Shown here piece after piece: positions 47,205-55,342 of a stretch of DNA of 62,653 nt. Made by a program: the position numbers and the translations under genes. The notes below the pieces were generated by a model. It was not told where the DNA came from. It searched no databases and saw only the letters and a list, made by a program, of their open reading frames with translations. Numbering within the stretch: position 1 is the first letter of the stretch; each line of letters begins with the position of its first letter. This DNA comes from Traorella massiliensis (GTDB taxonomy: Bacteria > Bacillota_I > Bacilli_A > Erysipelotrichales > Erysipelotrichaceae). The stretch spans positions 527,560 to 590,212 of the forward strand of contig NZ_LT629969.1 of the NCBI RefSeq assembly GCF_900104665.1, in the 5' to 3' direction.

Positions 47205-47778
47205 ATGTCAGTTTTAAGTGATGAATATATTGAAAAATGTATTGTAAGTGGTCAAAAGGAACACAATCAGAAAATTCTTTTAGTAGGGTATGATAAACAA
47301 TGGCCTATTTTATTTGAAAAAGAGAAAAAAAGAATCTCACAAATTTTAAAAGATAAAGCGTTGATGATCGAACATATTGGTTCAACTTCCGTTGCTGGTT
47401 TAAGTGCAAAGCCGATCATTGATATCCTGCTTGTCGTAGAAGATGCAGGGCAAGAAGATTATGTGGAGGCTTTATGTCAGCAGGGTTATGTTTTAAGGAT
47501 CAAAGAGCCTGATTTTGAAAATCATCATATGTTTAAAGGACCGGATACAGATATTAATTTACATGTTTTTTCAAAAGGTTCGAAAGAAATTGATAAATAT
47601 CTTATTTTTTAGAAATTATTTGCGTGCTCATCCAGAGGCAAGAATGCTTTATGAAGAAACAAAAAAGAAACTGGCACAGATGAAATGGAAATATGTGCAG
47701 AATTATGCTGATGCGAAAAGTGAAGTCGTGGCAAAAATCATGGATCAGGCTTTAGAAGAAGCAAAAAAGAATAATTAA
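47205..47778 (+). pseudogene. GrpB-family (UPF0157) nucleotidyltransferase-like protein, frameshifted
   Basis: The first frame (47205-47612) holds the GrpB core (VGYDKQWPILFEKEKKRI, IEHIGSTSVAGLSAKPIID) and stops at ...DKYLIF. The rest (RNYLRAHPEARMLYEETKKK to ALEEAKKNN) continues one base later, up to 47778. Deleting one T from the T6 run at 47605-47610 restores a 190-residue protein of normal family length. The domain has a nucleotidyltransferase fold and its function is largely unknown. Truncation removes the C-terminal helical part, but the catalytic-like core is untouched. Confidence 0.72.
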
Positions 47779-47791
47779 TGAATCAAATGAT

Positions 47792-47842
47792 TTGACAGAT
47801 CATAAGAGGGGCGTTACAATATAGACACCCTATGGGGGTGTT
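47792..47842 (+). promoter_or_regulatory. copA promoter with CsoR-type operator
   Basis: TTGACA (47792-47797), a 17-base spacer and TACAAT (47815-47820) form a near-consensus promoter. The inverted repeat ACACCC-TATGG-GGGTGT (47825-47841) starts 5 bases after the -10 box and has the G-tract dyad typical of CsoR operators. Apo-CsoR should repress here and release with Cu(I). The csoR gene is at the end of the same operon, giving autoregulation. Confidence 0.75.
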
Positions 47843-47854
47843 AGGAGGGAACGT

Positions 47855-50395
47855 ATGAAACAAGATTTTGATGTTCAGGGGATGAGCTGTGCCGCATGTT
47901 CCTCAAGGATCGAAAAAAGCGTCTCACAGCTTGATGGAGTCGAACAGGTCAGTGTTAATTTGCTGACAAATCATATGCAGGTAAATTATGATGAAAGCAA
48001 GCTGGATGATCAGAAAATTATTGATTGTGTCGTAAAAGCGGGTTATGGTGCTACTTTGCCTAACGCTTCAAATAGTGTAAAGAAATCAGAAGTGATTAAA
48101 GAAGATGAGGCTGAGGGTATGAAGAAACGTTTTATTGCTTCTTTAATCTTTATGCTTCCACTATTTTATATATCAATGGGACATATGGTGGGCTTGCCGC
48201 TTCCGTCTATTCTTTTGGGACATGAAAATGCACTTATTTTCGCATTTACACAGTTTCTGTTATGTTTACCGGTATTGATTATCAATCAGAAATATTTTAT
48301 CAATGGTTTTAAGGCACTTTTCCATCGTTCGCCAAACATGGATTCACTGATTGCCATTGGTTCAGGTGCTTCATTTGTCTATGGTATCTATGCAATCTAT
48401 ATGTTAGGTTATGGGCTTGGACATATGGATATGGCTATTGTAGAGAGATATCATATGGAACTCTACTTTGAAGGTGCAGCGATGATCTTAACGCTGATTA
48501 CCTTAGGTAAATACTTAGAAACTAAATCAAAAGGAAAGACGAGCGAAGCCATTCAAAAGCTGATGTCTCTTTCTGCGAAAGAAGCCATTCTTTTTAAAGA
48601 TGGTCAAGAAATCAGTGTGCCTATTGAAGAGGTGAAGGTTGGCGATATTATCGTACTAAAGCCTGGCATGAGCGTACCTGTAGATGGTGTTGTCATTGAG
48701 GGAAATTCTAGTTTTGATGAAAGTGCCATCACCGGTGAAAGCATGCCGGTTGCGAAAGGAAATGGGGATCGTTTGACTTGTGCAACGATCAATCTGGAAG
48801 GAACGGTGAAATTTGAAGCAACCAAGGTTGGCAGTGAGACAACATTGGCTCAAATGATCAAGCTGGTAGAAGAAGCGAGTTCATCAAAGGCACCGATTGC
48901 GAAACTTACTGATCAGATTTCAGGAATCTTCGTACCGGTAGTGATTATCATTTCTTTGATCAGTTTTATCGTATGGATGGCTGTTGGACAGACATTTGAA
49001 TTTGCATTATCGATTGCAATCAGTGTTTTAGTCATTTCCTGTCCATGTGCCTTAGGATTGGCAACACCGGTAGCGATTATGGTTGGCATGGGTAAGGGAG
49101 CTTCTAATGGTATTTTGATCAAGTCCAGTGAAGCATTGGAACATGCCCACAAGGTAAAAACGGTGCTTTTAGATAAGACAGGAACGATTACAAGCGGTCA
49201 TCCAAGCGTGAGTGATATCATTTCTTTTGATGATGATTTGTTAAGTGTCGCTGTTTCTTTGGAAAAGAGCAGTGAACACCCGCTGGCAAAAGCCATTATG
49301 GATAAAGCAAAAGAAGAAAATGTTTCAGAATTAGAGATTCATGATTTTGAAGCTGTTTTTGGTAAAGGTGTCAAAGGTGTGATCGATGGACATACTGTTT
49401 ATGGCGGTAATGCTTCCTTTATGAAAGAAAGCGGTATTGACTTAAATAAGGTGGACGATGAAATGCAAAGATTGGCCAATGAAGGCAAGACACCGCTTGT
49501 TTTTGCTAGAGATGATAAGATCTTAGGTATTATTGCTTGTCTGGATACGATCAAAGAATCCAGTGTGGAAGCTATCGCAAAGCTTCAGCAGCAAGGGATC
49601 AAGGTGGTCATGGTTACCGGTGATCATCAGAAAAGTGCTTTGGCAATTCAAAAACAGTGTGGTGTTGATGAGGTCATTGCAGAAGTGCTGCCAAGTGAAA
49701 AGGCAGATGTCGTAAAACGATATCAAAAGGAAGGCCACTTAGTTGCGATGGTCGGTGATGGCATCAATGATGCTTTAGCTTTAACGAGTGCAGATGTAGG
49801 GATTGCTATTGGAGCCGGTAGTGATATTGCCTTGGAAAGTGCTCAGATCGTATTAATGAAAGATGATCTTATGGATGTCAGCAATATGTTTAAGCTGAGC
49901 AAGGCAGCGATGCGTAATATCAAGGAAAACCTGTTCTGGGCGTTTATTTATAATGCTACGTTAATTCCGCTGGCCGCAGGTGTTTTCTTCCCATTGTTTG
50001 GCTGGAAGCTCAATCCAATGATCGGAGCAGCTGCGATGAGCTTTAGTTCGGTATCTGTAGTAACAAATGCTTTACGTTTAAGAAGATTTAAGTTTGATGC
50101 ACGGCATGAATCATCGAAAGATGAAAAAATAGTAAAAACAGAAGTGAAAATAGTGAAGGAGGAGAAAAAAATGAATCAGAAATTAGTGAAAATTGAAGGA
50201 ATGATGTGTATGAATTGTGTTCGCCATGTAGAAAAGGCATTGAAAAGTATTGATGGCGTAAGTGTAGAGGTTTCTTTAGATGAGCATCATGCAATCGTAA
50301 CGAGTCCTCAAAAAATCAGTGATGATCTTTTGAAAGCAAAGGTTGAGGAAGAGGGCTATAAGGTCGTAAGTATTGAGCCTTATGAAAGCAGATAA
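47855..50395 (+). CDS. copA: Copper-translocating P1B-type ATPase with C-terminal CopZ-like domain
   Basis: This 846-residue copper(I) exporter has an N-terminal HMA domain (GMSCAACSSRIE, metal CxxC at 12-15), the membrane metal motif SCPCALGLATP, phosphorylation site LDKTGTITSG, and hinge VAMVGDGINDALALTSADVG. After the last membrane helices comes a Lys/Glu linker and a second HMA domain (EGMMCMNCVRHVEKAL), unusual in being C-terminal. A perfect ribosome site and ATG lie inside the linker (50156-50173). It is the first gene of a copper operon with csoR and carries a CsoR-type operator upstream. Confidence 0.95.
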   Translation: MKQDFDVQGMSCAACSSRIEKSVSQLDGVEQVSVNLLTNHMQVNYDESKLDDQKIIDCVVKAGYGATLPNASNSVKKSEVIKEDEAEGMKKRFIASLIFMLPLFYISMGHMVGLPLPSILLGHENALIFAFTQFLLCLPVLIINQKYFINGFKALFHRSPNMDSLIAIGSGASFVYGIYAIYMLGYGLGHMDMAIVERYHMELYFEGAAMILTLITLGKYLETKSKGKTSEAIQKLMSLSAKEAILFKDGQEISVPIEEVKVGDIIVLKPGMSVPVDGVVIEGNSSFDESAITGESMPVAKGNGDRLTCATINLEGTVKFEATKVGSETTLAQMIKLVEEASSSKAPIAKLTDQISGIFVPVVIIISLISFIVWMAVGQTFEFALSIAISVLVISCPCALGLATPVAIMVGMGKGASNGILIKSSEALEHAHKVKTVLLDKTGTITSGHPSVSDIISFDDDLLSVAVSLEKSSEHPLAKAIMDKAKEENVSELEIHDFEAVFGKGVKGVIDGHTVYGGNASFMKESGIDLNKVDDEMQRLANEGKTPLVFARDDKILGIIACLDTIKESSVEAIAKLQQQGIKVVMVTGDHQKSALAIQKQCGVDEVIAEVLPSEKADVVKRYQKEGHLVAMVGDGINDALALTSADVGIAIGAGSDIALESAQIVLMKDDLMDVSNMFKLSKAAMRNIKENLFWAFIYNATLIPLAAGVFFPLFGWKLNPMIGAAAMSFSSVSVVTNALRLRRFKFDARHESSKDEKIVKTEVKIVKEEKKMNQKLVKIEGMMCMNCVRHVEKALKSIDGVSVEVSLDEHHAIVTSPQKISDDLLKAKVEEEGYKVVSIEPYESR
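50171..50395 (+). CDS. copZ: Candidate internally initiated CopZ copper chaperone
   Basis: Within copA, AAGGAGGAG (50156-50164) precedes an in-frame ATG at 50171 by standard spacing. Starting there gives a 74-residue HMA protein (MNQKLVKIEGMMCMNCV...), the exact size of free CopZ copper chaperones. The A7 run at 50165-50171 also means that loss of one A would end CopA with TGA overlapping this ATG (ATGA). The segment thus looks like a former separate copZ gene, or one made alongside the fusion. Internal initiation is inference from the site; no expression evidence exists. Confidence 0.5.
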   Translation: MNQKLVKIEGMMCMNCVRHVEKALKSIDGVSVEVSLDEHHAIVTSPQKISDDLLKAKVEEEGYKVVSIEPYESR

Positions 50396-50645
50396 GAAAA
50401 AAATTAACCGTCTGCTGAATACCGCCAAAGGACAGCTTAATGGTATTTCTAAAATGATTGAAGAAGACCGTTATTGTATTGATATTTCAACACAGATCAT
50501 GGCGACGCAGGCGATTTTAAGCAAGGTAAACCATGAAATTCTTCGAGCCCATATGAACCATTGTGTAAAAGAAGCTTTTGAAGAAGGAAACGGTGAAGAA
50601 AAAGTGAATGAAATCATTGACATTCTAGAAAAAATGTATAAATAA
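50382..50645 (+). CDS. csoR: CsoR/RcnR-family copper-sensing repressor
   Basis: This 87-residue all-helical repressor has the Cu(I) ligands Cys-His-Cys visible in DRYCIDISTQI, EILRAHMN and HMNHCVKEA, the CsoR pattern. DNA contacts usually involve the conserved RLNTAKGQL-like helix, seen here as NRLLNTAKGQLNGISKMI. The ATG at 50382 is preferred over a TTG at 50373. It overlaps the end of copA by 14 bases, so translation is coupled. It should repress the copA promoter through the dyad at 47825-47841. Confidence 0.9.
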   Translation: MKADKKKINRLLNTAKGQLNGISKMIEEDRYCIDISTQIMATQAILSKVNHEILRAHMNHCVKEAFEEGNGEEKVNEIIDILEKMYK

Positions 50646-50650
50646 ATTTG

Positions 50651-50679
50651 TTGACGAAGTGTTTTGGGTATGGTATCAT
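50651..50679 (+). promoter_or_regulatory. Extended -10 promoter of the riboswitch leader
   Basis: TTGACG (50651-50656), a 17-base spacer and TGG-TATCAT (50671-50679, TGn-extended -10) lie just after csoR. Transcription should begin about 50686, shortly before the riboswitch. Confidence 0.7.
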
Positions 50680-50691
50680 TTCATCTGTACA

Positions 50692-50831
50692 AAAACCCAA
50701 TATAAGGGGGAGTAGCTGATGAAGCAATTCATTATCACATTCGTCAACACGCTTCTAAAGCCGGATGTGATTATCAATGATGATAAGCAAGACCTTTATT
50801 CAACGTGTTGTGGATAAGGGTTTTTTATTTT
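50692..50831 (+). ncRNA. yybP-ykoY-type Mn2+ riboswitch with terminator switch
   Basis: The leader has both signature loops of the yybP-ykoY class: GGGGGAGTAGC (50706-50716) and AGCAAGACCTTTA (50786-50798). P1 can form between AATATAAGG (50699-50707) and CCTTTATT (50793-50800). The same ACCTTTAT (50792-50799) can instead pair with ATAAGGGT (50814-50821) to make a terminator followed by T6ATTTT. The two structures exclude each other. Mn2+ binding should hold P1 and allow read-through, making an ON switch for metal export. A 32-codon ORF inside it (50719-50817) is incidental. The downstream cation ATPase is now separated from it by an IS110 element. Confidence 0.85.
50792..50831 (+). terminator. 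Riboswitch-controlled intrinsic terminator
   Basis: ACCTTTAT (50792-50799) pairs with ATAAGGGT (50814-50821), with one G-T pair and a small inner hairpin between (CAA-CGTG-TTG), then TTTTTTATTTT. It shares its left arm with the riboswitch P1 helix and so forms only without ligand. Confidence 0.75.
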
Positions 50832-51015
50832 AGTAAGGAGCTAACTATATAAAAATCAAGAGAATTAGATGAAAAAGTTTGAAAATATAAAATTTCTAGT
50901 TTTGTATGTTAGCTGGAGCTGTTCTTTGAAAAGTGAATAGTGATTTGTACTTTTTGGGCATGATGAAAACAACCTTGATGAAGGGAATTTCTAAAATTTG
51001 TTTGAAGTTAATTAT

Positions 51016-52200
51016 TTATCTTAACAAATCAGGATTAAATGGCTGATTCGTAGTGACTAAATGATAGATAACTCTAAGCAGCTTTCTTACACAGTGTCCT
51101 TGAGCACAGCGATGTCCCTTGCCTTGAGAGATCTTAAGCTGATAGTATTCCTTGAATACAGGATTGCATCGAATAACTGTCAGTATGATCTGATACAAGG
51201 TCTTTCGAAGATACTTTGATCCTTTCTTGGCAATAGCTGTATGCTGTGCAGCAAACTGACTTGATTCGTAATGGTAAGGGGCCACCCCTGCAGCCTTTAT
51301 GATTTTTCTTGCATTAGAATAGTTGCTTATATCTCCTAATTCCGCTAAAATAGAAGTACCAGAGAAATGAGAAATTCCTGGTATGGAGAGGATAGGAGAG
51401 TTTGTCTTGAGCGAGAACTCTTCTATTTTTTTATCTATTTCAGTAATTTGCTCATGGATCAATTCTATTTGATCGACCAGATGTCTGATCTGAATAACGT
51501 CTGCTGATGAAGGAATTCCAACAGAGGATTTTGCACGATCCTTAAGCATTTCAGGGGTTAAAGAAATACGTCTTCCTCTGCCTTTGTATTCAAAGCATCG
51601 ACGAATCCTTCTTATATCAGCATTAGCGATAGCTTCAGCACTGCCAAAAGTTTTAAGCACCGCCATATATACACGGCTATATTTGGAATCAAACAGACTG
51701 TTGAATTCAGGGAATACAATATCAATACACCTTTGCAGGCGGTTTGAGTAGACATTGAGCTCTTCCTTCAGATTATGATGATGTCTGGTTAACTGTTTCT
51801 GTTCATAAAGATCGAAGCTGTTAACTTTCGTGATACGATACTGCTTTTTACGTTCTGGAGTATCCAGGACATCACAAATAGTCAAAGTGTCGAGCTTATC
51901 ATTTTTGGTAATACCACCTTGCATTTTACGGGAAAAATCAGTGGTTGTAGGATTGATAAGAGCAACGGAGAAGTTTCTATCCAGAAGAAATCTCAACAAA
52001 GCAAAATGATAGTGTCCGGTATCTTCCATACCAATTAAGATAGATTTTTTAGAGTAAGGTTTAAGATTTTGAATAAGCAGATCAAAGCCATGTTTATCAT
52101 TAGAGAAAGAAGCAGGGTGAACGATAAGTTCTCCGGTATCTTTATCCATGATACAAAAGAAGTGTTTATTCTTTCCAATGTCGATTCCAACTAATTTCAT
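51016..52200 (-). CDS. IS110-family DEDD transposase (RNA-guided recombinase type)
   Basis: This protein of 394 residues from the chosen ATG (52200, AAAGGA upstream) has the RuvC-like DEDD residues D7 (VGIDIGKNKH), E59 (GMEDTGHYH), D101 and D104 (TKNDKLDTLT). The spacing is close to that of IS110/IS621 recombinases. The C-terminal Transposase_20 domain (ILSIPGISHFSGTSILAELGD) includes YESSQFAAQH with candidate catalytic serines at 313/314. It should integrate and excise the element guided by a bridge RNA from the noncoding end. The ORF appears intact. Confidence 0.92.
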   Translation of the reverse strand: MKLVGIDIGKNKHFFCIMDKDTGELIVHPASFSNDKHGFDLLIQNLKPYSKKSILIGMEDTGHYHFALLRFLLDRNFSVALINPTTTDFSRKMQGGITKNDKLDTLTICDVLDTPERKKQYRITKVNSFDLYEQKQLTRHHHNLKEELNVYSNRLQRCIDIVFPEFNSLFDSKYSRVYMAVLKTFGSAEAIANADIRRIRRCFEYKGRGRRISLTPEMLKDRAKSSVGIPSSADVIQIRHLVDQIELIHEQITEIDKKIEEFSLKTNSPILSIPGISHFSGTSILAELGDISNYSNARKIIKAAGVAPYHYESSQFAAQHTAIAKKGSKYLRKTLYQIILTVIRCNPVFKEYYQLKISQGKGHRCAQGHCVRKLLRVIYHLVTTNQPFNPDLLR

Positions 52201-52497
52201 GATATAAAATCCTTTCTTTAAAATACGTGAAAATGGTATCCACAACACTTAAACCACAAAACCTGGTTCAAAATACGAATTCAAAGACTCATCTAACTCA
52301 TCATTATTTAGGAATAAGGTGTGGTAAGAACCTCCTTAAAGTAGTCAAGCCACAAGGAATAATACAAATCCACATTCACATTATTCAATTTTACAGATTA
52401 ACAAAACCGTAATCAACCACGGTTTAAAGGGTTGATAGAAAGGAAAAGTATACTGTAAATGACTATTAAATGAGTCATTTATAATATACCAGGAACT
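52201..52497 (-). ncRNA. Candidate bridge RNA region of the IS110 element
   Basis: This 297-base noncoding stretch lies upstream of the transposase on its strand, where IS110-type elements encode the bridge RNA. It contains hairpin-forming repeats: AAACCGT/ACGGTTT (52404-52425), a TGTGG/CCACA pair enclosing a large internal loop (about 52317-52355) and AAATGACT/AGTCATTT (52457-52480). The word CTAACT at 52293-52298 repeats the target word at 50841-50846. RNA boundaries and guide loops cannot be fixed without folding. A TATAAT at 52480-52485 on the plus strand may supply a new promoter for the ATPase. Confidence 0.4.
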
Positions 52498-55092
52498 ATG
52501 TTAACTAAAACAACAAAACAAATTGAAGAAGCGCTAGATACCAGTTCTCAAAGTGGTCTGACTAGTGCGCAGGTTTCAAAAAGGCTTGAAGAAAATGGCT
52601 ACAATGAACTTGCTGAACAGAAAAAGGAAAGTCTTTTAATTAAGTTCTTAAATCAGTTCAAGGACACACTGGTGATTATTCTGCTGATTGCTGCTGCTGT
52701 TTCAATTGCGGTAGAACCAACTGAATGGATTGACAGTGTTATTATTTTGATAGTCGTTTTGATCAATGCTATTTTAGGTGTTGTACAGGAAAGCAAGGCT
52801 GAAAAAAGCTTGGAAGCATTACAGAAGTTAAGTGCACCAACAGCAAAGGTCATTCGTAACAATCAGCCAATGGTCGTTGATGCGAAGGAGCTTGTCGTTG
52901 GTGATTTGCTGATTCTGGAGGCTGGTGACTGTGTTGGTAGTGATGCACGTATTATTGAAAGCCACAATTTACAGATAGATGAATCAGCCCTAACAGGTGA
53001 AAGTGTACCTGTTCATAAATCAGCTGATCCGCTGGAAAGTGAAGATATGCCATTAGGTGACCGTGTGAATATGGCTTATCAGTCATGTAATGTCACTTAT
53101 GGACGTGGACGTGCTATTGTTACATCAACAGGTATGCAGAATGAAGTTGGTAAGATTGCTGATATGCTGATGAACGAAAAGCAAGAACTGACACCATTGC
53201 AGGTAAAACTGAATGAAATCGGTAAAATGATTGGTGTGATGTGTATCGCTATCTGTATCATCGTATTTGCGATGGAATATTTCGGTGGTCTGGAATCGCT
53301 TTTAGAAGCATTCAAGACAAGTATTGCATTAGCAGTTGCTGCTATTCCTGAAGGACTTGCAACGATTGTTACGATCGTACTGGCATTATCTGTACAGAAG
53401 ATGGTAAAGCATCATGCAATCGTAAGAAGACTGCCAGCAGTTGAAACACTGGGAAGCACTTCAATTGTTTGCTCTGATAAGACAGGAACTTTGACTCAGA
53501 ATAAGATGACAGTTCTTGAGGTTTATAGCAAAGAAGGCTTAAAGTCTTTAGATGATGCGAATAGTGAAGATGAAATCAAAATGTTGAACTACTTCACATT
53601 GTGCAGTGATGCGCAGATCAAAGATGGAAAAGAAATTGGCGATCCAACTGAAATAGCATTAGTTGCTGCTTCTTTGAAAAAGAATTATTCTAAGGAAGAA
53701 CTTGCTAAAACATACAAACGTGGAGAAGAACTTAGCTTTGACTCTGATCGTAAGATGATGAGCGTTTTTTATGAAGTTGACGGTGAAATCATTTCAATCA
53801 CTAAGGGTGGCTGTGATGTTGTCTTAAACAAATGTGATAATGCAGATGTTGATAAGATCATGGAAGCGAATAACCTGATGGCAGACAAAGCATTACGTGT
53901 ATTAGCTGTAGCTATCCGTAAATGGGATAAGATGCCAGAAACGATTGATTTTGACACAGTTGAAAATCACTTAACTTTTGTTGGTCTGGTAGGTATGATC
54001 GATCCACCTCGTCCAGAGGCTAAAGATGCAATTGCTACTGCTAAAAAAGCAGGTGTGCGTACGATCATGATTACAGGTGACCACATCAATACTGCAAGTG
54101 CTATTGCAAAAGAACTTGGTATTCTGACTGAAGGAACAAGAGCTGTCAGTGGTACGGAGTTAAACAATATGAGTGATGAAGAGCTGATGGAGCACATTGA
54201 AGAATTCTCTGTTTATGCACGTGTAGCTCCTGAACATAAGGTAAGAATTGTCAATGCATGGCAGTCAAAAGGTCATATCGTTGCAATGACAGGTGATGGG
54301 GTTAATGATGCTCCTGCCCTGAAAGCAGCAGATATCGGTTGTGCAATGGGTATTACAGGTACAGATGTAGCAAAGAGTGCTGCAGCTATGGTATTGACAG
54401 ATGATAATTTTGCGACGATCATTACATCGATTCGTGAAGGCCGTGGTATCTTTGATAACATTCAAAAGGATGTTCAGTATCTTTTATCAAGCAATATCGG
54501 CGAAGTATTAACGATTTTCCTTGCATCTTTGATTTCAGTAGTAATACCTGCAAGCGGATTTGGTGTTCCATTGTTACCAATCCATCTATTGTGGGTAAAC
54601 TTAATTACAGACTCACTTCCTGCTTTTGCATTAGGTCTTGAACCAACAGAAGCTAATATCATGGATCGTCAGCCTCGTAAGAAAGATGAAGATTTCTTCT
54701 CACATGGCCTGATGTTCACAATTGTCTGGCAAGGTATCATGGTTGGTCTTTTAACACTTCTCTCTTATGCATATGGTGAAACTTTCAATCACGAAACAGG
54801 TATGACAATGGCATTTGTTACGTTATCTGCAGCTCAGCTTTTCCATTCTTTCAATGTGAAGAGTCATGCTAGTATTTTCTCTAAACAGATTTTCAATAAC
54901 AAATATCTTTGGGGAAGTGCATTATTAGGTGCAGCATTACAGATCATGATCATTAATGTACCTTTCTTTGCTGATATCTTTGATCTAGTACCACTTTCTC
55001 CAACATGTGCTCTAGTATCAGTAGGATTGGCATTCTCAACGATCATCATTGTAGAAATCGTTAAATTAATTAAAAGAATCACTAGTAAATAA
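52498..55092 (+). CDS. P2-type cation ATPase, probable Mn2+ (or Ca2+) exporter
   Basis: This 864-residue P-type ATPase resembles SERCA/PMCA-type pumps. It has an N-terminal cation ATPase domain (TSAQVSKRLEENGYNELAEQ), actuator motif LTGESVPVHKS, TM4 ion motif AVAAIPEGLATIV, phosphorylation site CSDKTGTLTQNKM, and hinge MTGDGVNDAPALKAADIG. Annotation by family alone would be Ca2+ transport. Control by an upstream Mn2+ riboswitch argues for Mn2+ export. The ATG at 52498 now has only the weak site CCAGGA supplied by the IS110 end. The original strong site is on the far side of the element. The coding sequence is intact. Confidence 0.9.
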   Translation: MLTKTTKQIEEALDTSSQSGLTSAQVSKRLEENGYNELAEQKKESLLIKFLNQFKDTLVIILLIAAAVSIAVEPTEWIDSVIILIVVLINAILGVVQESKAEKSLEALQKLSAPTAKVIRNNQPMVVDAKELVVGDLLILEAGDCVGSDARIIESHNLQIDESALTGESVPVHKSADPLESEDMPLGDRVNMAYQSCNVTYGRGRAIVTSTGMQNEVGKIADMLMNEKQELTPLQVKLNEIGKMIGVMCIAICIIVFAMEYFGGLESLLEAFKTSIALAVAAIPEGLATIVTIVLALSVQKMVKHHAIVRRLPAVETLGSTSIVCSDKTGTLTQNKMTVLEVYSKEGLKSLDDANSEDEIKMLNYFTLCSDAQIKDGKEIGDPTEIALVAASLKKNYSKEELAKTYKRGEELSFDSDRKMMSVFYEVDGEIISITKGGCDVVLNKCDNADVDKIMEANNLMADKALRVLAVAIRKWDKMPETIDFDTVENHLTFVGLVGMIDPPRPEAKDAIATAKKAGVRTIMITGDHINTASAIAKELGILTEGTRAVSGTELNNMSDEELMEHIEEFSVYARVAPEHKVRIVNAWQSKGHIVAMTGDGVNDAPALKAADIGCAMGITGTDVAKSAAAMVLTDDNFATIITSIREGRGIFDNIQKDVQYLLSSNIGEVLTIFLASLISVVIPASGFGVPLLPIHLLWVNLITDSLPAFALGLEPTEANIMDRQPRKKDEDFFSHGLMFTIVWQGIMVGLLTLLSYAYGETFNHETGMTMAFVTLSAAQLFHSFNVKSHASIFSKQIFNNKYLWGSALLGAALQIMIINVPFFADIFDLVPLSPTCALVSVGLAFSTIIIVEIVKLIKRITSK

Positions 55093-55096
55093 ATAC

Positions 55097-55128
55097 GATC
55101 AGCAGTTAAATAACTGCTGATCTTTTTG
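55097..55128 (+). terminator. Terminator of the cation ATPase gene
   Basis: GATCAGCAGTTA (55097-55108) and TAACTGCTGATC (55111-55122) form a perfect 12-base stem with a T5 tail. Confidence 0.85.
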
Positions 55129-55342
55129 TATAAAATAAATCATTGTGTTTTCATAAATATTATCATTCTTTTAAAAAGCAGAGCTAAAAATATCATAGAT
55201 AATTGCATATTTCAGTCATTTCTATACAAGATCATCAAAAAAGAATTTATTTTCATTAGGTAAGTCATAGCTTTTTTCTGAATAACTTATTTACTAAATG
55301 TAGAATAAGATGATATAATGCACACAAATAAAGAGGATAATC

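Larger units (their letters stand above)
50847..52497 (-). mobile_element. IS110-family element inserted between ribosome site and start codon of the ATPase gene
   Basis: The sequence AACTAT occurs at both edges (50843-50848 and 52494-52499). Removing 1,651 bases between them restores TAAGGAG-CTAACT-ATGTTAACT, a perfect ribosome site and start for the ATPase. The element therefore lies between about 50847 and 52497, carries one minus-strand transposase and has about 290 bases of noncoding sequence upstream and about 170 downstream of it. Absence of terminal inverted repeats and a CT dinucleotide at each junction suit IS110. The exact ends are ambiguous within the shared six bases. Confidence 0.75.

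Noticed and set aside
50719-50817. A 32-codon ORF with a GGGGGAG ribosome-like site (MKQFIITFVNTLL...).
   Set aside because: It lies wholly within the yybP-ykoY-type riboswitch. The apparent ribosome site is the conserved GGGGAGTAGC loop and the stop is in the terminator arm.
50805-52248. GTGTTGTGGATA/TATCCACAACAC as terminal inverted repeats of the IS110 element.
   Set aside because: One copy is in the riboswitch outside the inferred junction and the other is internal. Removing the DNA between them does not rebuild a sensible locus, whereas the AACTAT junction does.
52498-55092. Firm naming as a Ca2+ ATPase.
   Set aside because: The sequence family includes both Ca2+ and Mn2+ pumps; the ancestral Mn2+ riboswitch context favours Mn2+, so I left the symbol empty.
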